NCBI GenBank assembly: GCA_041586615.1
Contig: JBFGZS010000008.1
Location: 1-64,000 of the forward strand
Length of the DNA stretch: 64,000 bases
DNA from: Motiliproteus sp041586615
GTDB lineage: Bacteria > Pseudomonadota > Gammaproteobacteria > Pseudomonadales > Balneatricaceae
Direction of reading: 5' to 3'
Shown here: piece by piece, positions 30,839 through 38,992 of the stretch
Numbering within the stretch: the first letter of the stretch is position 1
Layout: every line of letters begins with the position of its first letter
The notes under the pieces: generated by a model
Told to the model about the DNA's origin: nothing
Seen by the model: the letters and a program-made list of their open reading frames with translations, nothing else
The model's database searches: none
Translations under genes and position numbers: made by a program

Positions 30839-31750
30839 ATGTCAAAATTTGTTGTTACTGCGCTCTATAAATTCGTCACGCTTGAAAATTATGAACAGCT
30901 ACGTGCGCCACTGCTTGCCGTGATGGAAGCGAATCGCATTCGCGGCACCTTACTGCTTGCTCGAGAGGGGATCAACGGAACCGTTGCCGGTACCCGCGAC
31001 CAGATCGATACCCTGCTGGAATGGTTGAGAAGCGACTCGCGTTTGGCCGAATTGGATCACAAGGAGTCCTACGCCACACAACTGCCGTTTAAACGCTGCA
31101 AGGTTAAATTGAAAAAAGAGATCGTAACCCTTGGCGTTGAAGGTATCGATCCCGATCGGTTGGTAGGCACCTATGTTAAACCGGCCGACTGGAATGCCCT
31201 GATCAGCGACCCTAGCGTACTGGTTGTCGATACACGTAACGACTACGAAGTGGAAATCGGCACCTTTGCCAATGCGATCAATCCCAAGACTGAAACCTTC
31301 CGCCAGTTTCCAGCCTTTGTGGCCAATACGCTGGACAAAAATAGGCACAAGAAAGTCGCGATGTTTTGCACGGGTGGCATTCGGTGTGAAAAATCCACCG
31401 CCTACCTTAAAGAGCAGGGGTTTGATGAGGTATTCCACTTGCAGGGCGGCATCCTAAAATACCTCGAAGAAGTACCCGTACAGGACTCCCTGTGGCAAGG
31501 TGACTGCTTTGTTTTTGATGACCGCGTGTCGGTTAACCATCAGTTACAGAAGGGCGTGTATGATCAGTGTCACGGCTGTCGCAGGCCCATCACCGAGCAA
31601 GAAAAAACGAGTGCCCACTATGTCAAAGGGGTCAGCTGCCACCGTTGCTACGACACAAAATCAGACGCACAAAAAAAACGTTTTTCGGAACGCCAAAAGC
31701 AGATGGAACTGGCGTCACAGCGAGGCGATACACATCTCGGTGGAGGCTGA
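30839..31750 (+). CDS. trhO: tRNA uridine(34) hydroxylase TrhO (rhodanese family)
   Basis: TrhO installs 5-hydroxyuridine at position 34 of certain tRNAs in an oxygen-dependent reaction. The 303-residue protein has the YceA N-terminal domain (ALYKFVTLENYEQLRAPLLAVM, LLAREGINGTVAG) and a rhodanese domain with the active Cys177 in MFCTGGIRCEKS. It ends in a four-cysteine region (Cys244/247 and Cys267/270) resembling a zinc site. AGGAAT lies eight bases before ATG 30839. Length matches the family. It appears monocistronic. Confidence 0.95.
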   Translation: MSKFVVTALYKFVTLENYEQLRAPLLAVMEANRIRGTLLLAREGINGTVAGTRDQIDTLLEWLRSDSRLAELDHKESYATQLPFKRCKVKLKKEIVTLGVEGIDPDRLVGTYVKPADWNALISDPSVLVVDTRNDYEVEIGTFANAINPKTETFRQFPAFVANTLDKNRHKKVAMFCTGGIRCEKSTAYLKEQGFDEVFHLQGGILKYLEEVPVQDSLWQGDCFVFDDRVSVNHQLQKGVYDQCHGCRRPITEQEKTSAHYVKGVSCHRCYDTKSDAQKKRFSERQKQMELASQRGDTHLGGG

Positions 31751-32023
31751 TCAAGTCGCCAGGAGGTTGACCGGGAATCGCGATCGTCGCGAGAGAAGGC
31801 CCGCCGGAATATGTAACGAAAAATAGCGTGAAAAATGGCCCAGGCCGGCGTTCCTGCAGTCTAGCCTGCTGCAGCAATATAGGAAAAACTCCTATGGTCG
31901 TGGATCAGCCGCTCGTGCACAATGACCGCCAGCTACAAGGACACAACGGATGTGCCACCAAACGGAATGGGTGGGTAGCCATAAAGGACACGATAAAAAA
32001 TACGATAAAAAATACGAAAAGAA

Positions 32024-32045
32024 GCTGCCAACCAGGCGGCTTTTT
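32024..32045 (+). terminator. Rho-independent terminator
   Basis: GCTGCC (32024-32029) pairs with GGCGGC (32035-32040), including one T-G pair, around a 5-base loop and is followed by TTTTT. It is 274 bp after the trhO stop and could end that transcript. Confidence 0.7.
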
Positions 32046-32069
32046 GCGTTTAGGGCAGTCGTCCCAGCC

Positions 32070-32117
32070 TTACCTGCTTACCTGCTTACCTGCTTACCTG
32101 CTTACCTGCTTACCTGC
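32070..32117. repeat. Octanucleotide tandem repeat (TTACCTGC x6)
   Basis: Six uninterrupted, identical 8-bp units, then a partial CTG. The absence of any mismatch suggests recent slippage. It lies 130 bp upstream of the binding-protein/GGDEF-EAL operon and downstream of the terminator, so it may sit in that operon's promoter region. Confidence 0.95.
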
Positions 32118-32247
32118 CTGATATCTATCCGCCCACCCCAACGTGTTGAATGTAGACATTAACAGGTATGTAATGGTTTTTTTAAGGGCGGGGGCTTGCT
32201 TTAGGGTCTAGACTGAATATCACAGGAAAAACAAGGAATGTTGCGAA

Positions 32248-33285
32248 ATGATTAAAAAGCTTACTGTCGCCAGCGCTGTTTTGTTGGCATTAATAATCGT
32301 TTCGCTTGCCTGGTGGTCGACCACAGCGAAGGTGGAGGAAGGGCTGAAGACAACCGGCCTGCCGATGAAGGTTGGCCGCTATTACTGGCCGGGCCAGTAT
32401 TGGATAGAAATCGCCGATAACAAGGGCTGGTTTGCAGCGGCCGGCCTGAATGTTGAGCTTGTCGATACTAACCCCGACTATTACGGCTCCTTGCGGGATA
32501 CGGCTGAGGGCAAAATAGACGTCAATAACATCCCCCTGTTTGACCTTATACATTTTAACGCCGCAGGATCCGATCTGGTGCTGGTCATCAACGCCGATAA
32601 CTCTGCCGGCGCAGAGGCCATTGTCGCGAAGCCCGCTATTGCAACCCTAGCGGACTTGAAAGGGAAAACCATTGGCGTTGAACAGGGCAGCTATACGGAA
32701 TACATACTGGATACGGTATTAAGACAGCATGGATTAAGCCCCGCTGATGTGACTAAAGTAGCGATCGCCAGTGAGCAGGCGGCTGAGCAGTTCGGCAAAG
32801 GCAAGCTGGATGCTATTGTCACATGGGAGCCTATTGTCACGACGGCGATAGAACAGTGGCATGGCCGAAAGCTCTTTGATACCGCAGAGATTCCCGGCAT
32901 ATCCCCCAATGGTCAGGCTTTCCATCGCAGCTTTATTAAACAAAGGCCCGCTGACGTACAGGCCTATGTCAACACCTGGCACAAGACGACGCAATTTATC
33001 AGGGAACATCCGGATGAGGCGTTCGCCATCATAGCCGGTATCTACGCGGTCACGCCGGACGAGGCGCAGGCGTTTGCGGGCTTGGAGCATATACTGGATC
33101 TTCGCGAAAACCTGTCCGCCTTCTCTTATGGCGCGGGATTTGAATCGCTGCACGGCGTGGCTAAACGTACGAATAAATTCCTGATTGATAAAGGGGCAAC
33201 AACAAAGCGGCTGGACAGTACCGGCTTTATTGACGCTTCCTTCCTCCGCACCCTGCAGCATGCTTTGCAGCAGGAGGCACTATGA
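32248..33285 (+). CDS. Periplasmic SsuA/TauA/NMT1-type substrate-binding protein
   Basis: A 345-residue protein with an N-terminal hydrophobic segment (about 5-24, lacking a clear cleavage site or lipobox, so possibly membrane-anchored). The binding-protein fold is of the nitrate/sulfonate/thiamine-precursor type: WPGQYWIEIADNKGWFAAAGLNVELVDTN, ADLKGKTIGVEQGSYTEYILDTVL and KLDAIVTWEP are characteristic. No ABC permease or ATPase is nearby. Its stop overlaps the start of a GGDEF-EAL protein (ATGA), so it is more likely a sensory receptor for that protein than a transporter component. The ligand is unknown. Confidence 0.9.
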   Translation: MIKKLTVASAVLLALIIVSLAWWSTTAKVEEGLKTTGLPMKVGRYYWPGQYWIEIADNKGWFAAAGLNVELVDTNPDYYGSLRDTAEGKIDVNNIPLFDLIHFNAAGSDLVLVINADNSAGAEAIVAKPAIATLADLKGKTIGVEQGSYTEYILDTVLRQHGLSPADVTKVAIASEQAAEQFGKGKLDAIVTWEPIVTTAIEQWHGRKLFDTAEIPGISPNGQAFHRSFIKQRPADVQAYVNTWHKTTQFIREHPDEAFAIIAGIYAVTPDEAQAFAGLEHILDLRENLSAFSYGAGFESLHGVAKRTNKFLIDKGATTKRLDSTGFIDASFLRTLQHALQQEAL

Positions 33286-36089
33286 GATTTGCAACCAGGA
33301 TCACCCTATCAGCGGCAATCGTGTCGCTGATTGCCGTGCCGGCGCTGGTTTTTGGCATTTATTATTCCGCCAGAACTGTACTTCAGACAAGCATTGCCAA
33401 CCATCATATGGAAATTGTTCGGCATCAAATGCAGACCATTGACCGCGCCCTCTATATCGCTTACCGGGATATCCAGATGATCGCTGAAGACAATGTGATT
33501 CAGGAGTTTCTGGGGCCTGGTGAACAGCCACAAGAGCGGATCTCAAGTCGGGCCGTCGACGAGCTGGAAGAACTTGTCGACCTGAGTGGGCCCTGGGACC
33601 GGTTAATGGTGATTGACGCAGCGGGCTCAATCCTCGTGTCGACCGATAAAGACCGCGTTGGAAAACAGATAGCGGGGTTTCCGGCAAGCAGTGCCGCCTA
33701 TTACAACGCCCTCAAGGGCAAGACGCACTATACCGACCTGGCGTTGCCCGGGAAAGCCGACAGGGCCACGGTGATATTTGCCGCGCCGATTAGAAGTGAG
33801 CGGGGATACAGTTCTATTCACGGTGTGGTACTCGGTCACTTTGCCTGGCCCGTGGTCCTGCAGGCGCTGGATGAAATAGCCCCGCCGACCATGGCGCGCC
33901 TTATTAACAAGCAGGGCATAACCATCGCTGTCCCCTCAGCCCATCAGAACCAACAGCACAATTACGCCGTGCAGGATCTGAAAAAAAGCCCGCTGGTAAA
34001 TGGTCATTCGAGGCGTGCTGTTGTTGAGGCAGGCTCACATGAAACGCACGGGCCTGTAATGGCCGTCACCACTCATCAGCAAGGCCTTTTCGGCTATAAA
34101 GGCAGCGACTGGCGTCTGCGGTTGGAAATTCCCCTTGAAAAGGCGCTAGCGCCGGTAAACCGGCTGGCAAAAAAGATCGCCACCTTCGCGGTGATGGTGA
34201 TGATAGTTCTGCTGGCGGTCCTCTATTACCTCGGCAGATTGCTTGCCCGACCGGTAGAGAGGTTGACTAACACAGTAGAGGAGGTTGCGCGCGGTAATCT
34301 GACAAAAAAAGCCGAGGTAACCACAAAGGATGAAGTCGGAGAGCTGGCTTTATCATTCAACAGGATGACTGAATCTCTGCAGAACACAACTGTCTCAAAG
34401 GATCATGTCGATAATATCCTGAACACTATGCTCAATACGCTCATCGTCGTCAATGCGGATGGCAACATTGCCTCAGCGAACCGGGCCGCTCTCCACTTGC
34501 TGGGCTATGAAGAAAAAGAGCTGATCGGTCAACCCATGGACATCTTTCTTGCCAAACCAGCAGCCAGTGATCAGGGAAATAGACTCGATGCTTTCATCAA
34601 CAAAGGCGCTATTGCCACTGTTGAGAAGACCTATCTTTGCAAGGACGGTCGCGAGGTAGCGATGCTATTTTCCGGCTCGCGGATATACGATGACGACGGC
34701 AAGGTTAAGAGCCTTGTCTGTGCAGGCACTGACATCAGCGAGCGCAAGAGGGCCGAGGAGATCATTCTTCACCAGGCGCACTTTGATGCGCTAACGGGCT
34801 TACCCAATCGCTTCCTCTCGCTTGATCGCCTGTCGCAACTACTCGCCGAAGCGCAGCGCAATCATGCATTTGTTGCGGTGCTGTTCCTGGATCTCGACGA
34901 CTTTAAAAAAATCAATGATTCACTGGGTCATGAAACGGGCGATAAGCTCTTGATTGAGGCGGCACATCGTTTACGCAGCGTCGTGCGCGTGGGAGATACG
35001 GTAGGCCGACTCGGCGGTGATGAGTTTATCATTATGGTCGGAGGGCTCGAGGGTACGGATGACGTTCCCCACCTGATCAGCAATCTTCTCGCTAGCATTA
35101 GAGATGTTTTTATCATCGACAACCGGGAATTGACTCTCAGCACCAGTATCGGTATCGCTATCTATCCGAACGATGGCGGCAGCCCATCTGAACTTCTTAG
35201 TAACGCGGATTCAGCCATGTATCATGCCAAGGGGCTGGGGCGTGATACCTATACCTACTTTACCGAAGCGATGAATCGAAAGGTTTCCCGGCGGCTAGCC
35301 CTCGAAGAGCAGATGCGCGGAGCGCTGGAACGTAATGAATTCAGACTGCTCTATCCACCGCTGGTGGAAATCTGCAGTCACCGTATTATCGGTGTCGAGG
35401 CCTTGCTGCGATGGCGTAATCCGGTTCTGGATGAGGTCTACCCCGACGAGTTTATTGCTGTCGCCGAAAAAACAGGGCTGATTGTACCTATAGGGAAATT
35501 TGTGCTGACGCAAGCTCTGGGCATGACCGCCCGCTGGCAACAGAATTGTGACCCTATGTTCCGCATAGCCGTTAACCTGTCTCCTCGCCAGATCCGTGAT
35601 AGCAATCTGGTTAATTTCATCGAAAAATCGCTAGAACAACTCAGGATTCCTCCTGCATCCCTTGAATTGGAAATTACCGAAGGCGTTTTGATGGACGGTC
35701 ATAAATATGTGGATGATACGCTTAGCGCCTTAGGTATGTTGAGTGTGGGAATAGCGATGGATGATTTTGGTACGGGTTATTCCTCGCTGAGTTACCTGCG
35801 CAATTACCCCTTCGATACATTGAAAATAGACCGTAGTTTCGTGAGTGGTATAACAGAAAACTCAGCCAATAGGGAGCTCGTCCATGCGACTATTGCTATG
35901 GCGCATAGTCTGGGTTTAGAAGTAGTCGCTGAAGGTGTCGAAACCGTGGAGCAGCTGGCATATTTAACCGCACAGGGCTGCGAATATGCGCAAGGATACT
36001 TTTTCAGTAAGCCGGTATCCTCAGAAGAGATAACAGAGATGCTAATCAGGCAAGGATCGCGACGCGATACTCATCTAATAGGCTATTAA
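33282..36089 (+). CDS. Transmembrane sensor-HAMP-PAS-GGDEF-EAL cyclic-di-GMP enzyme
   Basis: A 935-residue inner-membrane protein. TM1 (about 8-28) and TM2 (about 298-317) enclose a 265-residue periplasmic sensor with Cache-like features (DRLMVIDAAGSILVSTDKDRVGKQ). HAMP (318-370) and PAS (about 375-490) follow. The cyclase has an intact GGDEF (578-582) and an allosteric RVGD site five residues before it. The phosphodiesterase has EALLRW (706-711) and DDFGTGYSSL intact; the usual YQP is YPP. Both synthesis and hydrolysis of c-di-GMP therefore look possible. It is translationally coupled to the preceding binding protein, whose ligand it may sense through the periplasmic domain (inference). A repeat with a T-run hairpin follows. 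Confidence 0.94.
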   Translation: MRFATRITLSAAIVSLIAVPALVFGIYYSARTVLQTSIANHHMEIVRHQMQTIDRALYIAYRDIQMIAEDNVIQEFLGPGEQPQERISSRAVDELEELVDLSGPWDRLMVIDAAGSILVSTDKDRVGKQIAGFPASSAAYYNALKGKTHYTDLALPGKADRATVIFAAPIRSERGYSSIHGVVLGHFAWPVVLQALDEIAPPTMARLINKQGITIAVPSAHQNQQHNYAVQDLKKSPLVNGHSRRAVVEAGSHETHGPVMAVTTHQQGLFGYKGSDWRLRLEIPLEKALAPVNRLAKKIATFAVMVMIVLLAVLYYLGRLLARPVERLTNTVEEVARGNLTKKAEVTTKDEVGELALSFNRMTESLQNTTVSKDHVDNILNTMLNTLIVVNADGNIASANRAALHLLGYEEKELIGQPMDIFLAKPAASDQGNRLDAFINKGAIATVEKTYLCKDGREVAMLFSGSRIYDDDGKVKSLVCAGTDISERKRAEEIILHQAHFDALTGLPNRFLSLDRLSQLLAEAQRNHAFVAVLFLDLDDFKKINDSLGHETGDKLLIEAAHRLRSVVRVGDTVGRLGGDEFIIMVGGLEGTDDVPHLISNLLASIRDVFIIDNRELTLSTSIGIAIYPNDGGSPSELLSNADSAMYHAKGLGRDTYTYFTEAMNRKVSRRLALEEQMRGALERNEFRLLYPPLVEICSHRIIGVEALLRWRNPVLDEVYPDEFIAVAEKTGLIVPIGKFVLTQALGMTARWQQNCDPMFRIAVNLSPRQIRDSNLVNFIEKSLEQLRIPPASLELEITEGVLMDGHKYVDDTLSALGMLSVGIAMDDFGTGYSSLSYLRNYPFDTLKIDRSFVSGITENSANRELVHATIAMAHSLGLEVVAEGVETVEQLAYLTAQGCEYAQGYFFSKPVSSEEITEMLIRQGSRRDTHLIGY

Positions 36090-36100
36090 CCTGGTATTAA

Positions 36101-36265
36101 ATAACCTGGCATCAAAATACCGTCTCATTCGGTCTTTTGATGCCGACAAGGCCGGCGCCTGTCGGTCCTTGTCTCACGTGGCTTTATGCCACGGCGCTTC
36201 ATTCATGAACCGCCTATTAAGGCGATATTTTTTGCCCGGTATTAAGCTGCCGCCTTCATGCCGGG
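36101..36265 (+). repeat. Dispersed multi-hairpin repeat, copy A (full length)
   Basis: The fullest copy of the family. Hairpins in order: ATCAAAATACCG with CGGTCTTTTGAT; GACAAGG.CCG with CGG.CCTTGTC; GTGGC-TTTAT-GCCAC; and CGCC-TATTAA-GGCG followed by ATATTTTTT, which looks like an intrinsic terminator. It starts 12 bp after the GGDEF-EAL stop codon and on the same strand, so it may end that transcript. Confidence 0.9.
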
Positions 36266-36517
36266 CTAAACGCTATTCTCCGTGGAAAAGCCGATGATGA
36301 GAGAAGTGATCACTCGCTAACTATCTAGCTATGGCTACCTAGCCCACAAGGGGAATTGCATGTTTTCTGTACGCATCGGTTAATCTGCAACCCGCTGATC
36401 CGCTTGAAGACGAAATCTGCACAGGTTACGCTCCTGTCTTGGAATGTGGCTAGCGGTTAGCTATTGTTATGCACCATTCTCGGGTGAATGAGGATGGTGC
36501 TAAGGAAGTCCTAATCT
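36266..36517 (+). other. Upstream region of the Mrp-type antiporter operon
   Basis: No gene is seen. The region must hold the antiporter operon promoter, but no convincing -35/-10 pair, operator or riboswitch was recognised. A short CACCATTCTCGGGTGAATGAGGATGGTG self-complementary segment (CACCAT/ATGGTG, about 36472-36499) lies close before the mnhE ribosome-binding site. Confidence 0.4.
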
Positions 36518-37003
36518 GTGTGGTATAGATACGTTATGAAACATACTGTTAGCCTTGCGCTCGTGCTGGCCGCCATTTGGTTGTTGAATTCTGGCCACTA
36601 TACCCCGCTGATTATTGGCTTGGGCGTCGTCTCCATCCTGCTGGTGATCGCCGTCGTGCACCTGATGGATGTTGTCGACCATGAGTCGCAACCGATCCAC
36701 TTGACGCGACGTTTTTTCCCCTATTGGGCCTGGTTGCTCAAGGAGTTGGTGCTCTCCAATATCGATGTGGCGAAGCGTATTTTGAAGGGAAGGGCGGCGA
36801 TTCATCCGGTTGTCGGGACCCTGAAGACCTCGCAAAAAACCGATATGGGCCGGGTGATCTATGCCAACTCGATCACGCTGACGCCCGGTACCGTCGCCAT
36901 CGATCTGAACGATCACAGTGTCACCGTGCATGCCCTCACGCGCGAAGGATTGCAGGCCTTGCAAGCGGGAGAGATGGACCGACGTGTTACGGAGATAGAA
37001 TAG
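36518..37003 (+). CDS. mnhE: Na+/H+ antiporter subunit MnhE/MrpE
   Basis: Small membrane subunit of a multi-subunit cation/proton antiporter. The 161-residue protein has two N-terminal helices (HTVSLALVLAAIWLLNSG, YTPLIIGLGVVSILLVIAVVHLM) and the MnhE-typical YWAWLLKELVLSNIDVAKRIL and GRVIYANSITLTPGTVAIDL. The GTG at 36518 has AAGGAAG nine bases upstream. The ATG at 36536 has no ribosome-binding site but would remove only six residues, so the start is uncertain. It is the first gene of an eight-gene operon. Confidence 0.9.
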   Translation: MWYRYVMKHTVSLALVLAAIWLLNSGHYTPLIIGLGVVSILLVIAVVHLMDVVDHESQPIHLTRRFFPYWAWLLKELVLSNIDVAKRILKGRAAIHPVVGTLKTSQKTDMGRVIYANSITLTPGTVAIDLNDHSVTVHALTREGLQALQAGEMDRRVTEIE

Positions 37004-37005
37004 TG

Positions 37006-37284
37006 ATGGGAATTTCGATGTTTAGCGTGACGACAGTAGCGATCCTGGTCTCGATGATCCTGGCGATTACGCGCGCCTTCCTGGGACCGTCGCTCTATGA
37101 CCGAGTGCTGGCGATCAATGTATTGGGAACCAAGACCGTACTGCTGATTGCGGTGCTGGGCTTCTTGATGGGGCGTCCCGAGTTCTTGGATATCGCCTTG
37201 CTCTATGCGTTGATCAATTTTATCAGCATCATCGGGCTTATGCGCTTTTTCGAGTACAGCAGTAGCCGCCAGGAGGAGAAATAA
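37006..37284 (+). CDS. mnhF: Na+/H+ antiporter subunit MnhF/MrpF
   Basis: A 92-residue protein with three helices and the conserved GPSLYDRVLAINVLGTKTVLLI and FLDIALLYALINFISIIG. Three nearby starts exist (GTG 37003, ATG 37006, ATG 37018); ATG 37006 is favoured by GGAG 11 bases upstream and tight packing against the mnhE stop. Its stop overlaps the start of mnhG (TAATG). Confidence 0.92.
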   Translation: MGISMFSVTTVAILVSMILAITRAFLGPSLYDRVLAINVLGTKTVLLIAVLGFLMGRPEFLDIALLYALINFISIIGLMRFFEYSSSRQEEK

Positions 37285-37625
37285 TGACCGTTCTCCTGGA
37301 TCTTCTGAGTTGGGTTGCGCTCCTGCTGGGGAGCTTTTTCCTGATTGTGGGTAGCGTTGGTCTGTTACGGTTTCCCGATTTTTTTACCCGTATGCATGCC
37401 GCCGGCGTGACCGATAGTCTGGGGGCCGGGTTGATCCTGTTCGGCCTGATGTTCCAGGTCGACGGCCAATGGATAGTGCTGTTCAAACTGCTGTCCATCC
37501 TGTTCTTTATCTGGTTGACCAGCCCGGCCTCCAGTCATGCACTGGCCAAGGCGGCATTACATCACAACCAGCAGCCGCTGCTCGGCGATGAGGTCAGGAA
37601 CAGGAAGCAAGCCGCTAATGAATAA
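37284..37625 (+). CDS. mnhG: Na+/H+ antiporter subunit MnhG/MrpG
   Basis: A 113-residue protein with three helices and the family motif GSVGLLRFPDFFTRMHAAGVTDSLGAGLILFGL. GGAGG lies in the end of mnhF and the ATG overlaps its stop. The polar tail (about 25 residues) is unremarkable. Confidence 0.93.
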   Translation: MTVLLDLLSWVALLLGSFFLIVGSVGLLRFPDFFTRMHAAGVTDSLGAGLILFGLMFQVDGQWIVLFKLLSILFFIWLTSPASSHALAKAALHHNQQPLLGDEVRNRKQAANE

Positions 37626-37634
37626 TCAAGGAGA

Positions 37635-38639
37635 GTGACCATCGAATTTCTAGTCGATATCGTGCTGCTTGGCCTATTGGCCCTGACAGCGATTGCGATT
37701 CATAAAACGCGGGATCTGTTTGCCTCCATCATGCTGACCGGCATCTATAGCCTGTTGTCCGCGCTCTTTTTTATCGTGATGGATGCCGTGGATGTCGCCT
37801 TTACCGAGGCGGCGGTGGGCGCCGGTATCTCAACCCTGTTGATGCTCTCCTGTATGCCGCTGGTTAAAAAGCAGGAACAGCCTTCACGGCATCACCGGCC
37901 GCTTGGGCTGGTGGTGGTGACACTTACCGGCGCGCTGCTGATCTATGGCACCATGGATATGCCGCCGTTTGGCTCGGTTGATGATCCGATACAGCAACAT
38001 GTGGCGCCACGTTATCTGCATCAGTCCATGGACGAGGTCGGGTTACCCAATGTGGTGACTTCGGTGCTGGCCAGTTACCGCGGCTTTGATACCTTTGGTG
38101 AAACGGTGGTGATCCTGACCGCGGGTATCGGTGTGCTGGCGCTGCTCGGCTTTCGCCGCAGCAGGGCGCAAGAGATGCAACACCGCGTTCCGGCGATGCA
38201 GCAGCATATGATCCTGCGTATTATCAGCAAGTTGTTGATCCCGCCTATTCTGATCTTTGCTTTCTATGTTCAGTTCCATGGCGACTTCGGCCCCGGCGGT
38301 GGCTTTCAGGCGGGGGCGATCTTCGCGGCGGCGATTATTCTCTATACGATGCTGTTTGGTCTGAGCACCGCGCGCCAAGTCTTCCGTGAGCGCTATATTC
38401 ATCTGCTGGCGGCCGTGGGGGTGTTGATCTATGGCGCTGTTGGCATTGCCTCCATGCTGGCCGGTAAAAATTTTCTCGACTACGACGCCCTGGCGGCGAA
38501 CCCGTTAACCGGCCAGCACGTGGGTATTTTGCTGGTCGAGCTGGGCGTCGGCATCACTGTCGCTGCGGTGATGATCATCATCTTCTACACCTTCTCGGGT
38601 CGGCTGGATAAAGACGACCATAAGGAGCCGGAATCATGA
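37635..38639 (+). CDS. mnhB: Fused DUF4040 (MbhD-like) and MnhB antiporter subunit
   Basis: A 334-residue membrane protein combining parts that are separate or attached to MnhA in standard Mrp operons. The N-terminal half is DUF4040/MbhD-like (ASIMLTGIYSLLSALFFIVMDAVDVAFTEAAVGAGISTLL). A short MbhE-like piece follows, and the C-terminal half is MnhB (LLIPPILIFAFYVQFHGDFGPGGGFQAGAI). The only canonical start nearby is GTG 37635, but it is a single base after the AAGGAG ribosome-binding site. The codon at the ideal distance is ATC 37641, which would give a family-like N-terminus (EFLVDIVLLGLL). Translation may begin there (see findings). Confidence 0.85.
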   Translation: MTIEFLVDIVLLGLLALTAIAIHKTRDLFASIMLTGIYSLLSALFFIVMDAVDVAFTEAAVGAGISTLLMLSCMPLVKKQEQPSRHHRPLGLVVVTLTGALLIYGTMDMPPFGSVDDPIQQHVAPRYLHQSMDEVGLPNVVTSVLASYRGFDTFGETVVILTAGIGVLALLGFRRSRAQEMQHRVPAMQQHMILRIISKLLIPPILIFAFYVQFHGDFGPGGGFQAGAIFAAAIILYTMLFGLSTARQVFRERYIHLLAAVGVLIYGAVGIASMLAGKNFLDYDALAANPLTGQHVGILLVELGVGITVAAVMIIIFYTFSGRLDKDDHKEPES

Positions 38640-38992
38640 GTTATCTCCTGCAGTACAACTATTGGATTGTTATGGTGCTGATGATGATTGGCTTCTATAT
38701 CGTTATCTCCCACGGCAATCTGGTGAAGAAACTGCTGGGGCTGTCCATCTTCCAGACCTCGGTTTTTATTCTCTATATCAGCATGGGCAAGGTCGAGGGG
38801 GGCACGGCGCCTATTTTAGACGAGGGTATTGTTCTTTACTCCAACCCGCTTCCCCATGTATTGATCCTGACCGCCATTGTTGTCGGCATCGCGACGACCG
38901 CCTTGGGGCTGGCCCTGGTCGTGCGTATCAGCGAGAGTTACGGCAGCATCGAAGAGGACGACATACAGAAAATGGATAACGAACAGTGTTAA
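38636..38992 (+). CDS. mnhC: Na+/H+ antiporter subunit MnhC/MrpC (NuoK-like)
   Basis: A 118-residue NuoK-type subunit with three helices: MIGFYIVISHGNLVKKLLGLSIFQTSVFILY and the conserved DPLPH-like SNPLPHVLILTAIVVGIATTALGLAL containing the membrane-interior region used in ion transfer. The ATG overlaps the stop of the previous gene (ATGA), and the end overlaps mnhD (GTGTTAA). Confidence 0.93.
   Translation: MSYLLQYNYWIVMVLMMIGFYIVISHGNLVKKLLGLSIFQTSVFILYISMGKVEGGTAPILDEGIVLYSNPLPHVLILTAIVVGIATTALGLALVVRISESYGSIEEDDIQKMDNEQC

Larger units (their letters stand above)
31751..32247 (+). other. Intergenic region with repeats between trhO and the binding-protein gene
   Basis: This 497-bp stretch has no supported gene. 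It contains a CTGCAGTCTAGCCTGCTGCAG imperfect palindrome (about 31854-31874), two 12-bp units GATAAAAAATAC near 31992-32015, a terminator hairpin (32024-32045), the octanucleotide array (32070-32117) and the leader of the binding-protein gene, whose ribosome-binding site is AAGGAAT. Confidence 0.6.

Noticed and set aside
30162..32117. Short tandem arrays considered as CRISPR
   Set aside because: Units are 7-8 bp and contiguous with no spacers, and there are no cas genes; they are simple tandem repeats.
31828..32121. Plus-strand open frame between trhO and the binding-protein gene
   Set aside because: Its C-terminus is made only of the 8-bp tandem repeat (LLTCLPAYLLTCLPA) and it runs through a terminator hairpin.
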